A DNA stretch of 64,000 bases, from assembly GCF_002091675.1 (NCBI RefSeq), contig NZ_BDAE01000010.1:1-64000 (forward strand), written 5' to 3'. The position numbers and the translations under genes are program-made. Positions 55,335-64,000 of this stretch are shown piece after piece (position 1 is the stretch's first letter; every line of letters begins with the position of its first letter). The notes under the pieces were generated by a model. It was not told the origin of the DNA, did not search any database, and saw nothing but the letters and a program-made list of their open reading frames with translations. The stretch is from Pseudomonas luteola NBRC 103146 (GTDB lineage: Bacteria > Pseudomonadota > Gammaproteobacteria > Pseudomonadales > Pseudomonadaceae).

Positions 55335-56165
55335 ATGGATCTATGGAGTGCCATCCAGGCGCTAATTTTGGGCATCGTAGAAGGCTTGACCGAGTTTCTG
55401 CCGATCTCAAGTACAGGTCACCAGATTATTGTGGCCGACCTGTTGGGATTTGGTGGCGATAGAGCCATGGCGTTCAACATCATTATTCAGTTGGGTGCGA
55501 TTCTGGCTGTCGTTTGGGAGTTTCGCCGCAAGATCATCGATGTCGTAGTCGGCCTGCCCCGCCAACGAGAGGCTCAACGGTTTACCGTAAATCTGATGGT
55601 AGCCTTCTTTCCAGCCGTCATTCTGGGCGTTGCCTTTGCCGATGCGATCCATGAATACCTGTTCAATCCCATCACGGTAGCCATTGCACTGGTTATTGGT
55701 GGCGTGATCATGCTGTGGGCGGAGCGGCGCCAACACAACACGAATATCGATCATGTCGATGACATGACCTGGGTCGATGCGCTCAAGATTGGCTGCATTC
55801 AATGCTTGGCTATGATCCCAGGTACTTCCCGTTCGGGGTCTACCATTATTGGTGGTTTGCTGATCGGCCTTTCTCGAAAAGCTGCAACCGAGTTTTCATT
55901 CTTTCTCGCCATGCCTACCATGGTCGGCGCCGCGGTCTATTCAGGCTACAAGTACAGGGATCTTTTTCAGCCCAGTGACCTGCCTGTATTCGCTATCGGT
56001 TTCATCACGTCCTTTATTTTCGCGATGATCGCCGTGCGTGGTCTCCTGAAATTTATTGGTAACCACAGTTATGCGATGTTCGCCTGGTATCGGATCGTCT
56101 TTGGTCTGCTGATCCTGGCAACCTGGAAGTTTGGCTGGGTGGATTGGACGTCTGCAGTGGCTTGA
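55335..56165 (+). CDS. uppP: Undecaprenyl-diphosphatase UppP (BacA)
   Basis: The 276-residue membrane enzyme removes a phosphate from undecaprenyl diphosphate so that the carrier lipid can be reused for peptidoglycan and other envelope polymers. The catalytic motifs [14 protein letters not shown] near residue 17 and [20 protein letters not shown] near residue 165 are intact. I use the ATG at 55335, 4-5 nt after GGAGAAA; the ATG at 55323 is weaker. It is a stand-alone gene whose product could support the glycan cluster upstream. Confidence 0.94.
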   Translation: MDLWSAIQALILGIVEGLTEFLPISSTGHQIIVADLLGFGGDRAMAFNIIIQLGAILAVVWEFRRKIIDVVVGLPRQREAQRFTVNLMVAFFPAVILGVAFADAIHEYLFNPITVAIALVIGGVIMLWAERRQHNTNIDHVDDMTWVDALKIGCIQCLAMIPGTSRSGSTIIGGLLIGLSRKAATEFSFFLAMPTMVGAAVYSGYKYRDLFQPSDLPVFAIGFITSFIFAMIAVRGLLKFIGNHSYAMFAWYRIVFGLLILATWKFGWVDWTSAVA

Positions 56166-56291
56166 GTAAGGTCGCGAATCGAATGCCATGGAAGAGTTTC
56201 TCATGGCATTCGACAGTCACTGAGGGGGTATTCGGGGCGGGGTGGACGGTTGTCCAGTGAATACACGCTAGCTAGATATTCTAATTATTCT

Positions 56292-56319
56292 AAGAGGACG
56301 TGCTCAACACGTCCTCTTT
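56292..56319. terminator. Hairpin after mqo and uppP
   Basis: AAGAGGACGTG (56292-56302) pairs perfectly with 56308-56318 around CTCAA. T3 follows on the plus strand and a short T pair on the minus strand. It is 9 bp from the mqo stop and probably ends it; it may also stop uppP read-through. Confidence 0.75.
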
Positions 56320-56327
56320 CACCGATA

Positions 56328-57818
56328 TTATCGGAGTTGCAAAACTTCATTACAGTGTGAACGCACGCGCTGAAGCAGCTCAGGGTCCTTATCCAGCGAA
56401 CCATTGAGTGCCGGGAACATCCTCAATAACTGAGCCTGCCAGGCCTCACTCTTGTATTGCTCAGGGAAGCAGCGCTGAATGAGCGTAAGCATGATCGAGA
56501 CTGACGTCGACGCGCCTGGAGAGGCACCCAGTAGCGCTGCAATCGATCCGTCCTGTGCCGACACGATTTCCGTTCCGAACTGCAGAGTGCCGCCCGTCTT
56601 GGGATCTTTCTTGATGATCTGAACGCGTTGACCTGCAATCTCAAGGCGCCAGTCATTCTTGTCCACTTCTGGATAAAAGCCCCGAAGCTCCTCGATACGC
56701 TGGTCGAACGTCTGCATGACCTGACCGATCAGATACTTGGTCAAGGGCATGTTATCCCGTGCCACAGCCAGCATGGGGCCCAGATTATTGGCTCGAATGG
56801 ATTTAGGCAGGTCCATAAAGGAGCCTTGCTTCAGGAATTTCGTTGTGAAGCCTGCAAATGGACCAAACAGTAGAGATTTCTTGCCGTCCACAACACGCGT
56901 ATCCAGATGGGGTACGGACATGGGGGGCGAGCCTACGCTTGCCTTGCCATACACCTTGGCCTGATGCTGACTGACCACTTCCGGCTTGTCACAGCGCAGC
57001 CATTGACCGCTCACCGGGAAGCCGCCATAACCGTGGCTTTCCGGTATATCGGATTTTTGCAGGAGTGGTAGAGCACCGCCGCCTGCGCCAAGAAAAACAA
57101 ACCGGGCCCGTAAGGTGCGAGTTGCGCCGGTCTGGGTATCTTGGATGGTCAGTCGCCAGCGATTGTCAGGCTCGCGATGCAGATCGGTAACCTTCTGGTT
57201 ATACGTAATCTTGGTACCCGGCTGCTTGGTCAGGTGATGGAGCAGGTTAGTGGTCAGTGCGCCAAAGTTCACGTCGGTACCGCTCTCAGTGCGTGTCGCC
57301 GCGATCTTTTCATTCGTGGTGCGTCCCTTCATCATCAGGGGCATCCACTCTTCAAGCTTTGCACGATCTTCGGTGTATTCCATCCCGGCAAACAAGGGGT
57401 TCGCCGACAATGCTTCGAAGCGCTTGCGCAGGAACGAAATATCCTTATCGCCGCGGACAAAGCTTAGGTGAGGAACAGGATTGATAAAGCTTCTAGGCGA
57501 ATCGAAATGGCCCTGTTCGACAAGGTAGGTCCAGAACTGCTTGGACGTTTCGAACATGATGTTGATATCGATGGCCTTGGTAATGTTTACCGTACCGTCC
57601 TTGCCTTCCGGGGTGTAGTTCAGCTCGCAAAGTGCTGCGTGACCTGTGCCGGCATTGTTCCAAGGGTTGGAACTTTCGGCGGCGCCGGAACTGAGTAGCT
57701 CTAGAACTTCCACATTCAATGAGGGGTCGAGTTCCTTGAGCATGACAGCAAGCGTCGCACTCATGATGCCGGCTCCCACGAAAACGAGATCCGACTCTCC
57801 GCTACCACGTTGGGTCAT
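56328..57818 (-). CDS. mqo: Malate:quinone oxidoreductase
   Basis: The 496-residue FAD protein oxidises malate to oxaloacetate and reduces quinone at the inner membrane face. The N-terminal [23 protein letters not shown] loop, [36 protein letters not shown], and the late [15 protein letters not shown] region identify Mqo. Pseudomonads depend on Mqo in the citric acid cycle; many carry two copies, and which one this is cannot be told here. Confidence 0.94.
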   Translation of the reverse strand: MTQRGSGESDLVFVGAGIMSATLAVMLKELDPSLNVEVLELLSSGAAESSNPWNNAGTGHAALCELNYTPEGKDGTVNITKAIDINIMFETSKQFWTYLVEQGHFDSPRSFINPVPHLSFVRGDKDISFLRKRFEALSANPLFAGMEYTEDRAKLEEWMPLMMKGRTTNEKIAATRTESGTDVNFGALTTNLLHHLTKQPGTKITYNQKVTDLHREPDNRWRLTIQDTQTGATRTLRARFVFLGAGGGALPLLQKSDIPESHGYGGFPVSGQWLRCDKPEVVSQHQAKVYGKASVGSPPMSVPHLDTRVVDGKKSLLFGPFAGFTTKFLKQGSFMDLPKSIRANNLGPMLAVARDNMPLTKYLIGQVMQTFDQRIEELRGFYPEVDKNDWRLEIAGQRVQIIKKDPKTGGTLQFGTEIVSAQDGSIAALLGASPGASTSVSIMLTLIQRCFPEQYKSEAWQAQLLRMFPALNGSLDKDPELLQRVRSHCNEVLQLR

Positions 57819-58297
57819 TAATGGTACTCCTGAAGCACAAGGTCATTCTTGAATTATAAAGGCCAAGCCTTTTACGACTTGAGCCTGCATTACCTAGTTC
57901 AGATACCTCGAGCTCGCGTGCCAGGCACATCTGGCTGTGACGCGATGCAAAGCCACACCTTATCCATATGGGGCTTGAGGCATAAAACACAAACGGAAAT
58001 ACGTTATAAACAATCTTAAGCCAGATCGTAAGCAGACTAACAATGCTGACAGATAATTTTGTTGAAGACAGTCGGCGGCGATGATTAAGGAAACGAAGAA
58101 TATCGCTGCGGTCAGGCATCATGGCTGCCTGATGGAAGGATCGAGTACACAACGACTCGATAAGGTGAGCGACGTAGGAAAAGGCATTTTCTCTTTTCAA
58201 CAGCCGGACATACCGGAACATGCTTGAAATATCCGTTTCATGGGCGAATCGGAAAAGCATGGCGGATGATACAAGCGCGGAGCTCAGGATAAAACCC
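57819..58297. other. Intergenic region without a supported gene
   Basis: About 480 bp lie between mqo and the ybiT terminator. A 174-codon minus-strand frame (57802-58326) starts with a GTG inside the ybiT terminator hairpin, overlaps the mqo start, and has irregular composition, so I do not call it. The region probably holds the mqo promoter. Confidence 0.45.
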
Positions 58298-58333
58298 AAA
58301 AGCGGTGGACTTTTAATAAATCTCACCGCTTTT
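58298..58333 (-). terminator. Terminator of ybiT
   Basis: AAAAGCGGTG (58298-58307) pairs with CACCGCTTTT (58324-58333) across a 16-nt loop, 31 bp after the ybiT stop. T4 is present in the arm on the minus strand and GGGTTTT follows. Confidence 0.7.
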
Positions 58334-58364
58334 TGTAGCGTTATATACTAAAGGCTACATTGGC

Positions 58365-59954
58365 CTAGACAATTACGCCTTGGCTACGCAGGTAATCATC
58401 GTAGGTACCACTGAAGTCAGTAATACCTGTTTCGGTCAGCTCAACAATACGGGTGGCGAGCGAGGACACAAATTCGCGGTCGTGGCTGACAAAAATCAGT
58501 GTACCGGGATAGTTTTCGAGCGCCAGGTTCAAGGCTTCGATGGACTCCATATCCAAGTGGTTTGTCGGCTCGTCCATTACCAGTACGTTAGGCTTTTTGA
58601 GGATAAGCTTGCCAAACAGCATGCGACCCTGTTCGCCACCCGAGATGACTTTTACAGACTTCTGAATGTCATCGTTGGAGAATAGCATCCGACCTAGCGT
58701 TCCACGTACCAGCTGTTCTCCGCCCTGGGTCCATTGGCCCATCCAGTCGAACAGGTTGATATCGTCTTCGAAATCCTCAGCATGATCCTGGGCGAAGTAG
58801 CCAACCTCCGCGCTATCTGTCCACTTGACTTCACCTTTATCGACAGGCAACTCGCCGACAAGGCAGCGGAGAAGGGTGGTTTTACCAATCCCGTTCGGTC
58901 CGATAATGGCTACGCGCTCACCGGCTTCAATCTGAAGACTCAAGCGGTCAAAAAGCAGCTTGCCGTCATAGCCCTTGGCAACGTTCTCTAACGTTACAGC
59001 CTGGCGATGCAGTTTCTTAGTCTGTTCGAAGCGAATAAAGGGGCTTACCCGGCTGGAAGGCTTTACCTCTTCAAGCTGAATCTTGTCGATCTGGCGTGCT
59101 CGGCTTGTAGCTTGCTTTGCTTTGGATGCGTTAGCCGAGAAACGGCTGACAAAGGACTGAAGCTCGGCAATCTGTGCTTTTTTCTTTGCATTATCAGACA
59201 GCAAACGCTCACGCGCCTGGGTGGCGGCCGTCATGTATTCGTCGTAGTTGCCAGGAAACAGACGCAGCTCACCATAATCCAGATCGGCCATGTGCGTGCA
59301 GACGCTGTTAAGAAAGTGGCGATCGTGCGAAATGATGATCATGGTGCTGTTACGCGCAGTGAGTACACCTTCGAGCCAACGGATTGTGTTGATATCCAGG
59401 TGGTTGGTGGGTTCGTCCAACAGCAACACGTCTGGATCTGAAAACAGCGCCTGCGCGAGAAGCACGCGAAGCTTCCAGCCTGGCGATACGGCACTCATGA
59501 GACCAAAATGCTGTTCAAGAGGAATACCGAGCCCGAGCAGTAGTTCGCCTGCACGTGATTCGGCTGTGTAGCCATCCATTTCAGCAAACTGAACTTCAAG
59601 CTCGGCAACCGCCATGCCGTCGTCTTCCGACATTTCCGGAAGTGCATAGATGCGATCACGCTCGGCTTTAACCCTCCACAGCTCGGTGTGCCCCATGATG
59701 ACCGTATCGATGACGGTAAACTCCTCATAGGCGAACTGATCCTGGCGCAGCTTACCCAGACGAGTATTCGGCTCCAACATGACCTGACCCGCTGACGGTT
59801 CCAGATCACCACCCAGAATCTTCATGAAGGTCGACTTGCCACAACCGTTCGCGCCGATCAGGCCGTAACGGTTGCTATTGCCGAATTTGACTGAAACATT
59901 TTCAAACAGGGGCTTTGCCCCGAACTGCATGGTGATATTTGCGGTGGAGATCAA
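58365..59954 (-). CDS. ybiT: ABC-F family ATPase YbiT
   Basis: The 529-residue soluble protein has two ABC ATPase domains without membrane segments: Walker [10 protein letters not shown] and GPNGIGKTT, signatures [12 protein letters not shown] and [11 protein letters not shown], and Walker [12 protein letters not shown] and [15 protein letters not shown] proteins act on the ribosome E site. Sequence pattern ([37 protein letters not shown]) is that of E. coli YbiT, not EttA. I propose a TTG start at 59954: AGGTAAG precedes it, and it aligns with the E. coli start, giving 529 versus 530 residues. The ATG at 59987 would add 11 residues and has no good site. Confidence 0.9.
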   Translation of the reverse strand: MISTANITMQFGAKPLFENVSVKFGNSNRYGLIGANGCGKSTFMKILGGDLEPSAGQVMLEPNTRLGKLRQDQFAYEEFTVIDTVIMGHTELWRVKAERDRIYALPEMSEDDGMAVAELEVQFAEMDGYTAESRAGELLLGLGIPLEQHFGLMSAVSPGWKLRVLLAQALFSDPDVLLLDEPTNHLDINTIRWLEGVLTARNSTMIIISHDRHFLNSVCTHMADLDYGELRLFPGNYDEYMTAATQARERLLSDNAKKKAQIAELQSFVSRFSANASKAKQATSRARQIDKIQLEEVKPSSRVSPFIRFEQTKKLHRQAVTLENVAKGYDGKLLFDRLSLQIEAGERVAIIGPNGIGKTTLLRCLVGELPVDKGEVKWTDSAEVGYFAQDHAEDFEDDINLFDWMGQWTQGGEQLVRGTLGRMLFSNDDIQKSVKVISGGEQGRMLFGKLILKKPNVLVMDEPTNHLDMESIEALNLALENYPGTLIFVSHDREFVSSLATRIVELTETGITDFSGTYDDYLRSQGVIV

Positions 59955-60335
59955 GAGTCTTACCTGTCGCGGTGTCCAGACTGTCATAAGCGAGGCGAGG
60001 ACCGATTCAAGGCCAATTTGAAGTTTTGCCAGCTCGTTGCAGTCTGATTGTGAAGAGATCCAGTGGCGTAAGGCGATAGCAGCAGTTGAACGCTATGACC
60101 CAGCTGACCGGTGATGAAAGCGGGATTCGTTCCCGACATTAGGCATATTGTGGCATAACTGTGCCTACAGTTATACGGTGGTCAATGATGAAGGTTTGGC
60201 TTAAAGGTGTACGGCAAGATTTATGGTTTCGACTCCTCCAACTGTTCATAGAAAGCGGTAGAAACCGGCGTAATCATATTCGGACTTCAATGTAAAAAAT
60301 GTATTTAGCCTTTGAGCGGTTTGAAGAGACCAGTC
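59955..60335. other. Intergenic region with a short inverted repeat
   Basis: The gap between divergent ybiT and the lipoprotein has no supported gene. ATAACTGT (60155-60162) and ACAGTTAT (60167-60174) form a perfect 8-bp inverted repeat that could be a regulator site for either gene. Composition becomes AT-rich from about here to the end of the window. Confidence 0.4.
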
Positions 60336-60749
60336 ATGAAGAGAAACGTCCTGTTAATTGCTATTGCTTTTGTGTGCTTGGCTGGATGTAGTCCAACCGA
60401 GAAGGATGCTATTGAAAAAAGTCAGGCGTTAGTCAAGAAAGAGCTGAAAGACCCAAAGTCAGCAAAATTTGGGTATACCTACTTTTTAGGCTCATTGAGT
60501 AGCGGGACTGGGGACGGATATGTATGTGGACGCTTAAGCGGGGTAGGCGTCAGGGAAACTGCTCCACGTTTCATGAGGTATGTTTCGTCAGTGTCAGTTA
60601 AAGAAAATACATTAGTTATAAATAATATATGGGTCGAGGCTCCTGACAATACGAGTATTTTAGGTACCAAAGAAACGATCTTTGATCGGCTCTATTGGAA
60701 TAAATACTGTGTTGATGCAAGGCATCCAGCTAGCCAGTCAGGAATCTGA
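60336..60749 (+). CDS. Small lipoprotein, unknown function
   Basis: The 137-residue product has a lipoprotein signal (hydrophobic stretch, then LAGC with Cys near residue 18). It is followed by a mature domain containing KKELKDPKSAKFGYTYF, which resembles a motif seen in small lipoproteins that read (K)xxLKDPxSAxF. A second region has a Cys pair (YVCGRL and NKYCVDA). The ATG at 60336 follows GAAGAGA. I do not assign a role. It begins the AT-rich tail of the window and shows no operon partner. Confidence 0.75.
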   Translation: MKRNVLLIAIAFVCLAGCSPTEKDAIEKSQALVKKELKDPKSAKFGYTYFLGSLSSGTGDGYVCGRLSGVGVRETAPRFMRYVSSVSVKENTLVINNIWVEAPDNTSILGTKETIFDRLYWNKYCVDARHPASQSGI

Positions 60750-61147
60750 ATATTAATTTTTGATATTGCGAAGTTTGTTATCTAGAGAAAAGTGAAAATT
60801 TTTGTAAATTCAACTTATTGATCTGGCTACGCTAATAAGAATACAGAGAGAAGTCATCGGGTTTCGCTGTTTATGTGCATAATAAAGTGGCTAGTAGTGA
60901 TGCGCATTTCTAAAGTAATTCTTTTGGTTTTAAATGGCAGGATGTGACTCACATTGCTAGAAATAAGTATATGCCAAGGTGAAAATGTTAATATCGCCAC
61001 CTTGGTATATTCTGGTTGCCTGATCGTGGCCTATTCTAGCTACGGGCATCTGGTTAAATGAAGCTCTCCATTTGGTATCTTCATTGACCATCCTGCCGGT
61101 TCTATTAGCACTTGAGAATAAAGTCCATCCATAGTTTTTTTAGCAGC
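60750..61147. other. Intergenic region with one hairpin
   Basis: These 398 bp have no gene that I can support. ATGCCAAGGTG (60971-60981) pairs with CACCTTGGTAT (60998-61008), with one G-U pair. It is a possible terminator for either of the convergent neighbours. Confidence 0.4.
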
Positions 61148-62408
61148 TCACAGTCGGTCTCCAAATGATTTGTCTTGGTAAATTACCATCGTCGGCCTGC
61201 CTCTTTCGAATATTGAGCTTGCTTTCCAAACATAGGAAAAAACAATCAGTGCCAATAATGAATAGCATGCAATGCGCACATTCCTACCTGCGCTTTCGAT
61301 AATAATCGAGAGTGCCAGAACAAAGCAAAGCATCGCAATCAAGTTTATTCCGACAAAATAACGGTCAGGGAACGTCGAGTTGTATCCGTTTAGCAGCGTC
61401 GTCAGTCCCCCGCGCATCTTGAATGTTAGCGCGACGTAGATGAACAGCGATGCAGCTGAGAATGCGAGTATAAACCACTTACCGTTCCTGCGGGAAAGGT
61501 AAAGTGCACATGCAATAAGTGTAATAAATACAACCAGTAAAACTATAGAAGTAACATCGGTCATGTTTCTATAAATTAAATGAACGAATGGGTAGAGCAC
61601 ACTCCTTGCTACAATCGCCTCTACAGCATGATTTTGGTCCCACGCTATAGGCAGCGACGAGCCTGGTCGAACGTTGTCCTTTACCGCGATAATGTAGGTT
61701 AGAGAAATCAAGCATAGTGGTGCTAAGCTTTTTAATAGTGGCGAGGAGGTTCCTGTTTTTTAGGAAGTAAAGCGCTGCGTATAGAAATACCAGTAACGCA
61801 ACGACTGGGTTTGTTATCACGAACAAAACTAAAATCGCATCGATAGTAATAGTGCCGATAACTCCAAGCGTTTGGTCTCTTATCATCAGAAGAAAAATAG
61901 AAGCCAGTGGCAAAAAGAACCCTATTTGGAGAATCCTTCCAAATATTTCATTTCCATGCAGACCCACTGGAGCCATTACAATTAGAATGTAAAGCACGAT
62001 TCTCAATGGGTGGCTGATAATACCTTGCGTAGCAAGGTAGCCAAGAGTAGCGATAGCGGCAAAAAAAGCATATGAAAATATAGCTATAAAGAAAGCCAAT
62101 TCTTCTATGTGGCTTCCTGTAAAAATATAGCTTGTTTTTGCAGCTAGCCAAAGCATAGCGACATTTAGGACGACCTTATAATCAGGCCTTGCATTCCATG
62201 CAGTTTGTAGCCATCCATGCTCCATTCCCATACCTGTCCAAACACCATCTTCAGCAAACACAGTCGGATTGAGGAGTGGCTCTGAATTTCGCATAAAAAA
62301 TAACATGAATGCTATTGCGAAAAAACTTATTGCTACAAGTACCGAAATTGCAGTAGATGACCTTAGCACTTTTTTGTCGTGCCCTAAATAAGATTCGTTA
62401 GTAAGCAT
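61148..62408 (-). pseudogene. Polytopic membrane protein gene broken by one frameshift
   Basis: Two overlapping minus-strand frames read as one protein. The N-terminal frame (from 62408) gives about eight hydrophobic segments up to LLVFLYAALYFLK. At the A6 tract (T6 at 61756-61761 on the plus strand), skipping one base passes directly into the second frame, KTGTSSPLLKSLAPLCLISL, which continues with five more hydrophobic spans to 61148. The joined product would be about 420 residues. The N-terminal NPTVFAEDGVW segment occurs in uncharacterised bacterial membrane proteins. It may be a glycan-related or other inner-membrane protein; no function is assigned. Sequencing error is an alternative. 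Confidence 0.8.
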
Positions 62409-63249
62409 GAGGACTTCCGATCAAAGCATGACTAGCATCAAGAAAGTGTTGAAAAGCCAAATTTTAAAATACGTTATTAAAGTCATCTGGCTGTTTGCTT
62501 ATTCTTTATTAATTAAAAGAAATGGGGAGTTATAAAATCTATAAACTTTTGAAGTTGGGTATTTTCATTTCATATCCTTATTATTTGCTGAGGGATGTAT
62601 AGTTTTTTTCGGAGTATAAAGACTGTCCGAGAGGTGTGAAAGAGTCTAGATGATTTATAATCTCAGTTCACCAGGCTGCGGGGGATAAAAATTGATTGCG
62701 GCTGTACAAGCTTGGAAAGCTTTCCACCGGCTTGCTTTCTTCAGCATGTGCTGCAGATAGAGGACCGGGGGAGCATTGGTTGTCTTTGGCATTGTATATG
62801 CGATAAGTGATTATCTATGCAATGCCGAGGGCTGACAAATTAGGGCATCGCTAGCAAGGGAAGGGCCAACGCAGCGCTTTGGACCGCTGGCTCAATGGCG
62901 AGAAAACGGCTTTTTATTGGTCCATGAGTATAGGTAAATCCATGCCCAAACTCATGCCGTTAAGGGGTTATTTCAAAAAGGTCTTTGTGATCGCCAGGGA
63001 TCAGCGTTATCAGTCCGCAGCGCTAATTATATTGCAGGAAATCAATCGGGTCCGCCTGTACAGGCTTAGACGTGAGTCTATTTTATCCTAATTTTGCCGC
63101 TAGTTTTGCCTGGTTTTCAGTGATGCTGATCAGTGAGAGTTAAAACCTAGTGCATTACAGCTGAAATAAGTGGCTGGCTTAGTTAAAAGTGGATTATCGA
63201 AGGTCATGGCTGACTAGAAGCTGTTTTGAAATATGTATAAATTTTTTGG
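62409..63249. other. AT-rich stretch without a supported gene
   Basis: About 840 bp separate the broken membrane gene from the palindrome. A 70-codon plus-strand frame at 62879-63091 has no ribosome binding site or recognisable domain. No tRNA or transposase remnant is visible. It may hold promoters or decayed sequence. Confidence 0.4.
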
Positions 63250-63290
63250 ATTTCGAATCGTCACGCGAATCGTTTCGTGCGATTCGAAAT
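63250..63290. repeat. Long imperfect palindrome
   Basis: ATTTCGAATCG (63250-63260) and CGATTCGAAAT (63280-63290) are exact inverted copies. A further CACG/CGTG pair lies inside and the loop is 10 nt; CGAATCG occurs again in the loop. It is 11 bp beyond the stop of the repeat-protein gene. There is no T tract in either direction, so it is an unusual terminator if it is one. Confidence 0.6.
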
Positions 63291-63301
63291 ACATATAAGC
63301 G

Positions 63302-64000
63302 TCAGGGTGTACGTCCTTCCTTATAGCCATTATTAATGTAATGCAGTGTTGCTAGGTAATTGTTAGAGCCATATGCGGCACGAAGATCTGCGTAATTTGC
63401 CAAATACTTATCTGCGTTGAAAGATAATTTCCTAGATTCTTTGTATCCATGCAATATATAGTGCTTGGTCGCCGCAGTAACGTTAGTTCCAAAGTTTCTT
63501 ATAAGATCAGGATAGCTTGCGATATAAGATAGAGCATTAAAGGATACCGTTCTGCCTTCCCTATATCCATAAAGGATATAATGTCTGGCCGCAGCATTGG
63601 TGTCTGCACCAAAGGCTGTAATTAGATCAGGGTTTGAAGCTATATAGCTTAGAGGGTTGAATGACACAACCCGTCCTTCCTTGTATCCAGTATTGATATA
63701 GTGCTGCGTTGCAGCTTGAACGTCTGTACCAAAAGCAGCCGCTAAGTCCGGATACGATGCTATATAGTTTAGTGCATCAAACCCGGATAGTGACACAGAG
63801 ATATTTGAAACAGGAGCCGTATTTGTAGGTGTGGCTTTTGGTATAGCTGTATTAGGTGTCGACGGGGTAATGACTCCTGCTCCTGATGGCAGAGCTGTAA
63901 CAGGTGTTACTGCAGGTCCATAGGAAGAGCAGCTTGTATTATCGATATATTTTTTCAGTGTCGCCCACTGAGGGCGGTCTTGTCCGCCAACGGGTTCTAC
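63302..64000 (-). CDS. C-terminal end of a repeat-bearing, probably surface or secreted protein (partial)
   Basis: The frame is open from the right window edge to the stop at 63302 (232 codons). From the edge it reads VEPVGGQDRPQWATLKKYID, then a Cys-containing SCSSYGP and a Pro/Thr/Ser-rich linker of about 45 residues, then four tandem repeats. Any start within the window (such as the GTG at 63796) would cut the linker, so the real start is outside. The segment before the linker may be the end of an enzyme domain, which I cannot name. The repeats have the pattern FxALxYIASYPDLxxAFG then HYIxxGYxEGR, found at the ends of exported proteins in several bacteria. Confidence 0.85.
   Translation of the reverse strand, partial: VEPVGGQDRPQWATLKKYIDNTSCSSYGPAVTPVTALPSGAGVITPSTPNTAIPKATPTNTAPVSNISVSLSGFDALNYIASYPDLAAAFGTDVQAATQHYINTGYKEGRVVSFNPLSYIASNPDLITAFGADTNAAARHYILYGYREGRTVSFNALSYIASYPDLIRNFGTNVTAATKHYILHGYKESRKLSFNADKYLANYADLRAAYGSNNYLATLHYINNGYKEGRTP
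63305..63781 (-). repeat. Four tandem 40-residue repeats (120-bp units)
   Basis: Units lie at 63781-63662, 63661-63542, 63541-63422 and 63421-63305 (the last is 39 residues). All share F-N/D-x-x-x-Y-I/L-A-x-Y/N near the start, PDL or ADL, F/YG, then HYI and GYKEGR or GYREGR. The DNA units have diverged, so the repeat array is old or is kept at the protein level. Confidence 0.9.

Noticed and set aside
55162-55365. 67-codon plus-strand ORF upstream of uppP
   Set aside because: Overlaps the uppP start in another frame, has no domain, and lies in a promoter gap.
57802-58326. 174-codon minus-strand ORF between mqo and ybiT
   Set aside because: Starts with GTG inside the ybiT terminator stem, overlaps the mqo start and has no recognisable domain or ribosome binding site.
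62879-63091. 70-codon plus-strand ORF in the AT-rich tail
   Set aside because: No ribosome binding site, no recognisable family and no neighbour to form an operon with.
1-64000. CRISPR arrays, insertion sequences, rRNA and tRNA genes
   Set aside because: I looked for regularly spaced direct repeats, transposase motifs with terminal repeats, and cloverleaf or rRNA-like sequence and saw none that I could support. No selC was found near fdn.

Overview
The window looks like a chromosomal segment from a Pseudomonas or close Pseudomonadaceae relative. The main reason is gene order. A full Entner-Doudoroff and glucose-uptake block (gapA, edd, glk, gltR, gtrS, gltBFGK, oprB, a DUF1289 gene, hexR, zwf, pgl, eda) lies between scpB and rluB, as I recall it does in P. 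aeruginosa. Malate:quinone oxidoreductase, GlxA-type regulators and Crc-like CA motifs also fit. Base composition appears moderate for most of the window and becomes AT-rich after about 60.2 kb.

Layout. 0-10 kb: housekeeping and transport genes (pit, queD, an ABC exporter, ppiA, a LysR/azoR divergent pair, two EamA permeases). 9.9-19.7 kb: remains of a purine-catabolism island (cytochrome piece of puuD, allA and uraH pseudogenes, intact guaD and xdhC, xdhB pseudogene), with an intact selenocysteine formate dehydrogenase operon (fdnGHI-fdhE) in its middle. 19.8-21.9 kb: DUF1272, a GlxA-like regulator and scpB. 22-40.2 kb: the sugar block, which also carries a fructokinase and a mannose-isomerase-like gene between gltK and oprB. 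40.4-46 kb: rluB, benE, a LysE exporter, MarR with a divergent aminotransferase, and a GST.

45.9-52.8 kb: a possible galactofuranose-glycan locus: galE on the minus strand, then a plus-strand run of glycosyltransferase, UDP-galactopyranose mutase, clan GH-A glycosidase and ABC exporter. 52.8-60 kb: folE, an Smr protein, a nicotinamide-riboside uptake pair (pnuC and a NadR-like kinase), uppP, mqo and ybiT. 60-64 kb: an AT-rich accessory tail with a small lipoprotein, a frameshifted polytopic membrane protein, a long imperfect palindrome and the end of a surface-type protein with four 40-residue repeats.

How the genes work together. Glucose crosses the outer membrane through OprB and the inner membrane through GltBFGK. 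Glk, Zwf, Pgl, Edd and Eda then take it to pyruvate and glyceraldehyde 3-phosphate, and GapA carries on. HexR-type operators sit in the gapA-edd gap, and GltR/GtrS is the local two-component system. The kinase and isomerase would let mannose and fructose enter the same route. The most informative results from direct reading are the UGA-Sec codon with its SECIS hairpin, the decaying purine-degradation genes that conventional ORF calling misses, the HexR operators, and the single-base frameshift in the membrane gene at 61.76 kb.
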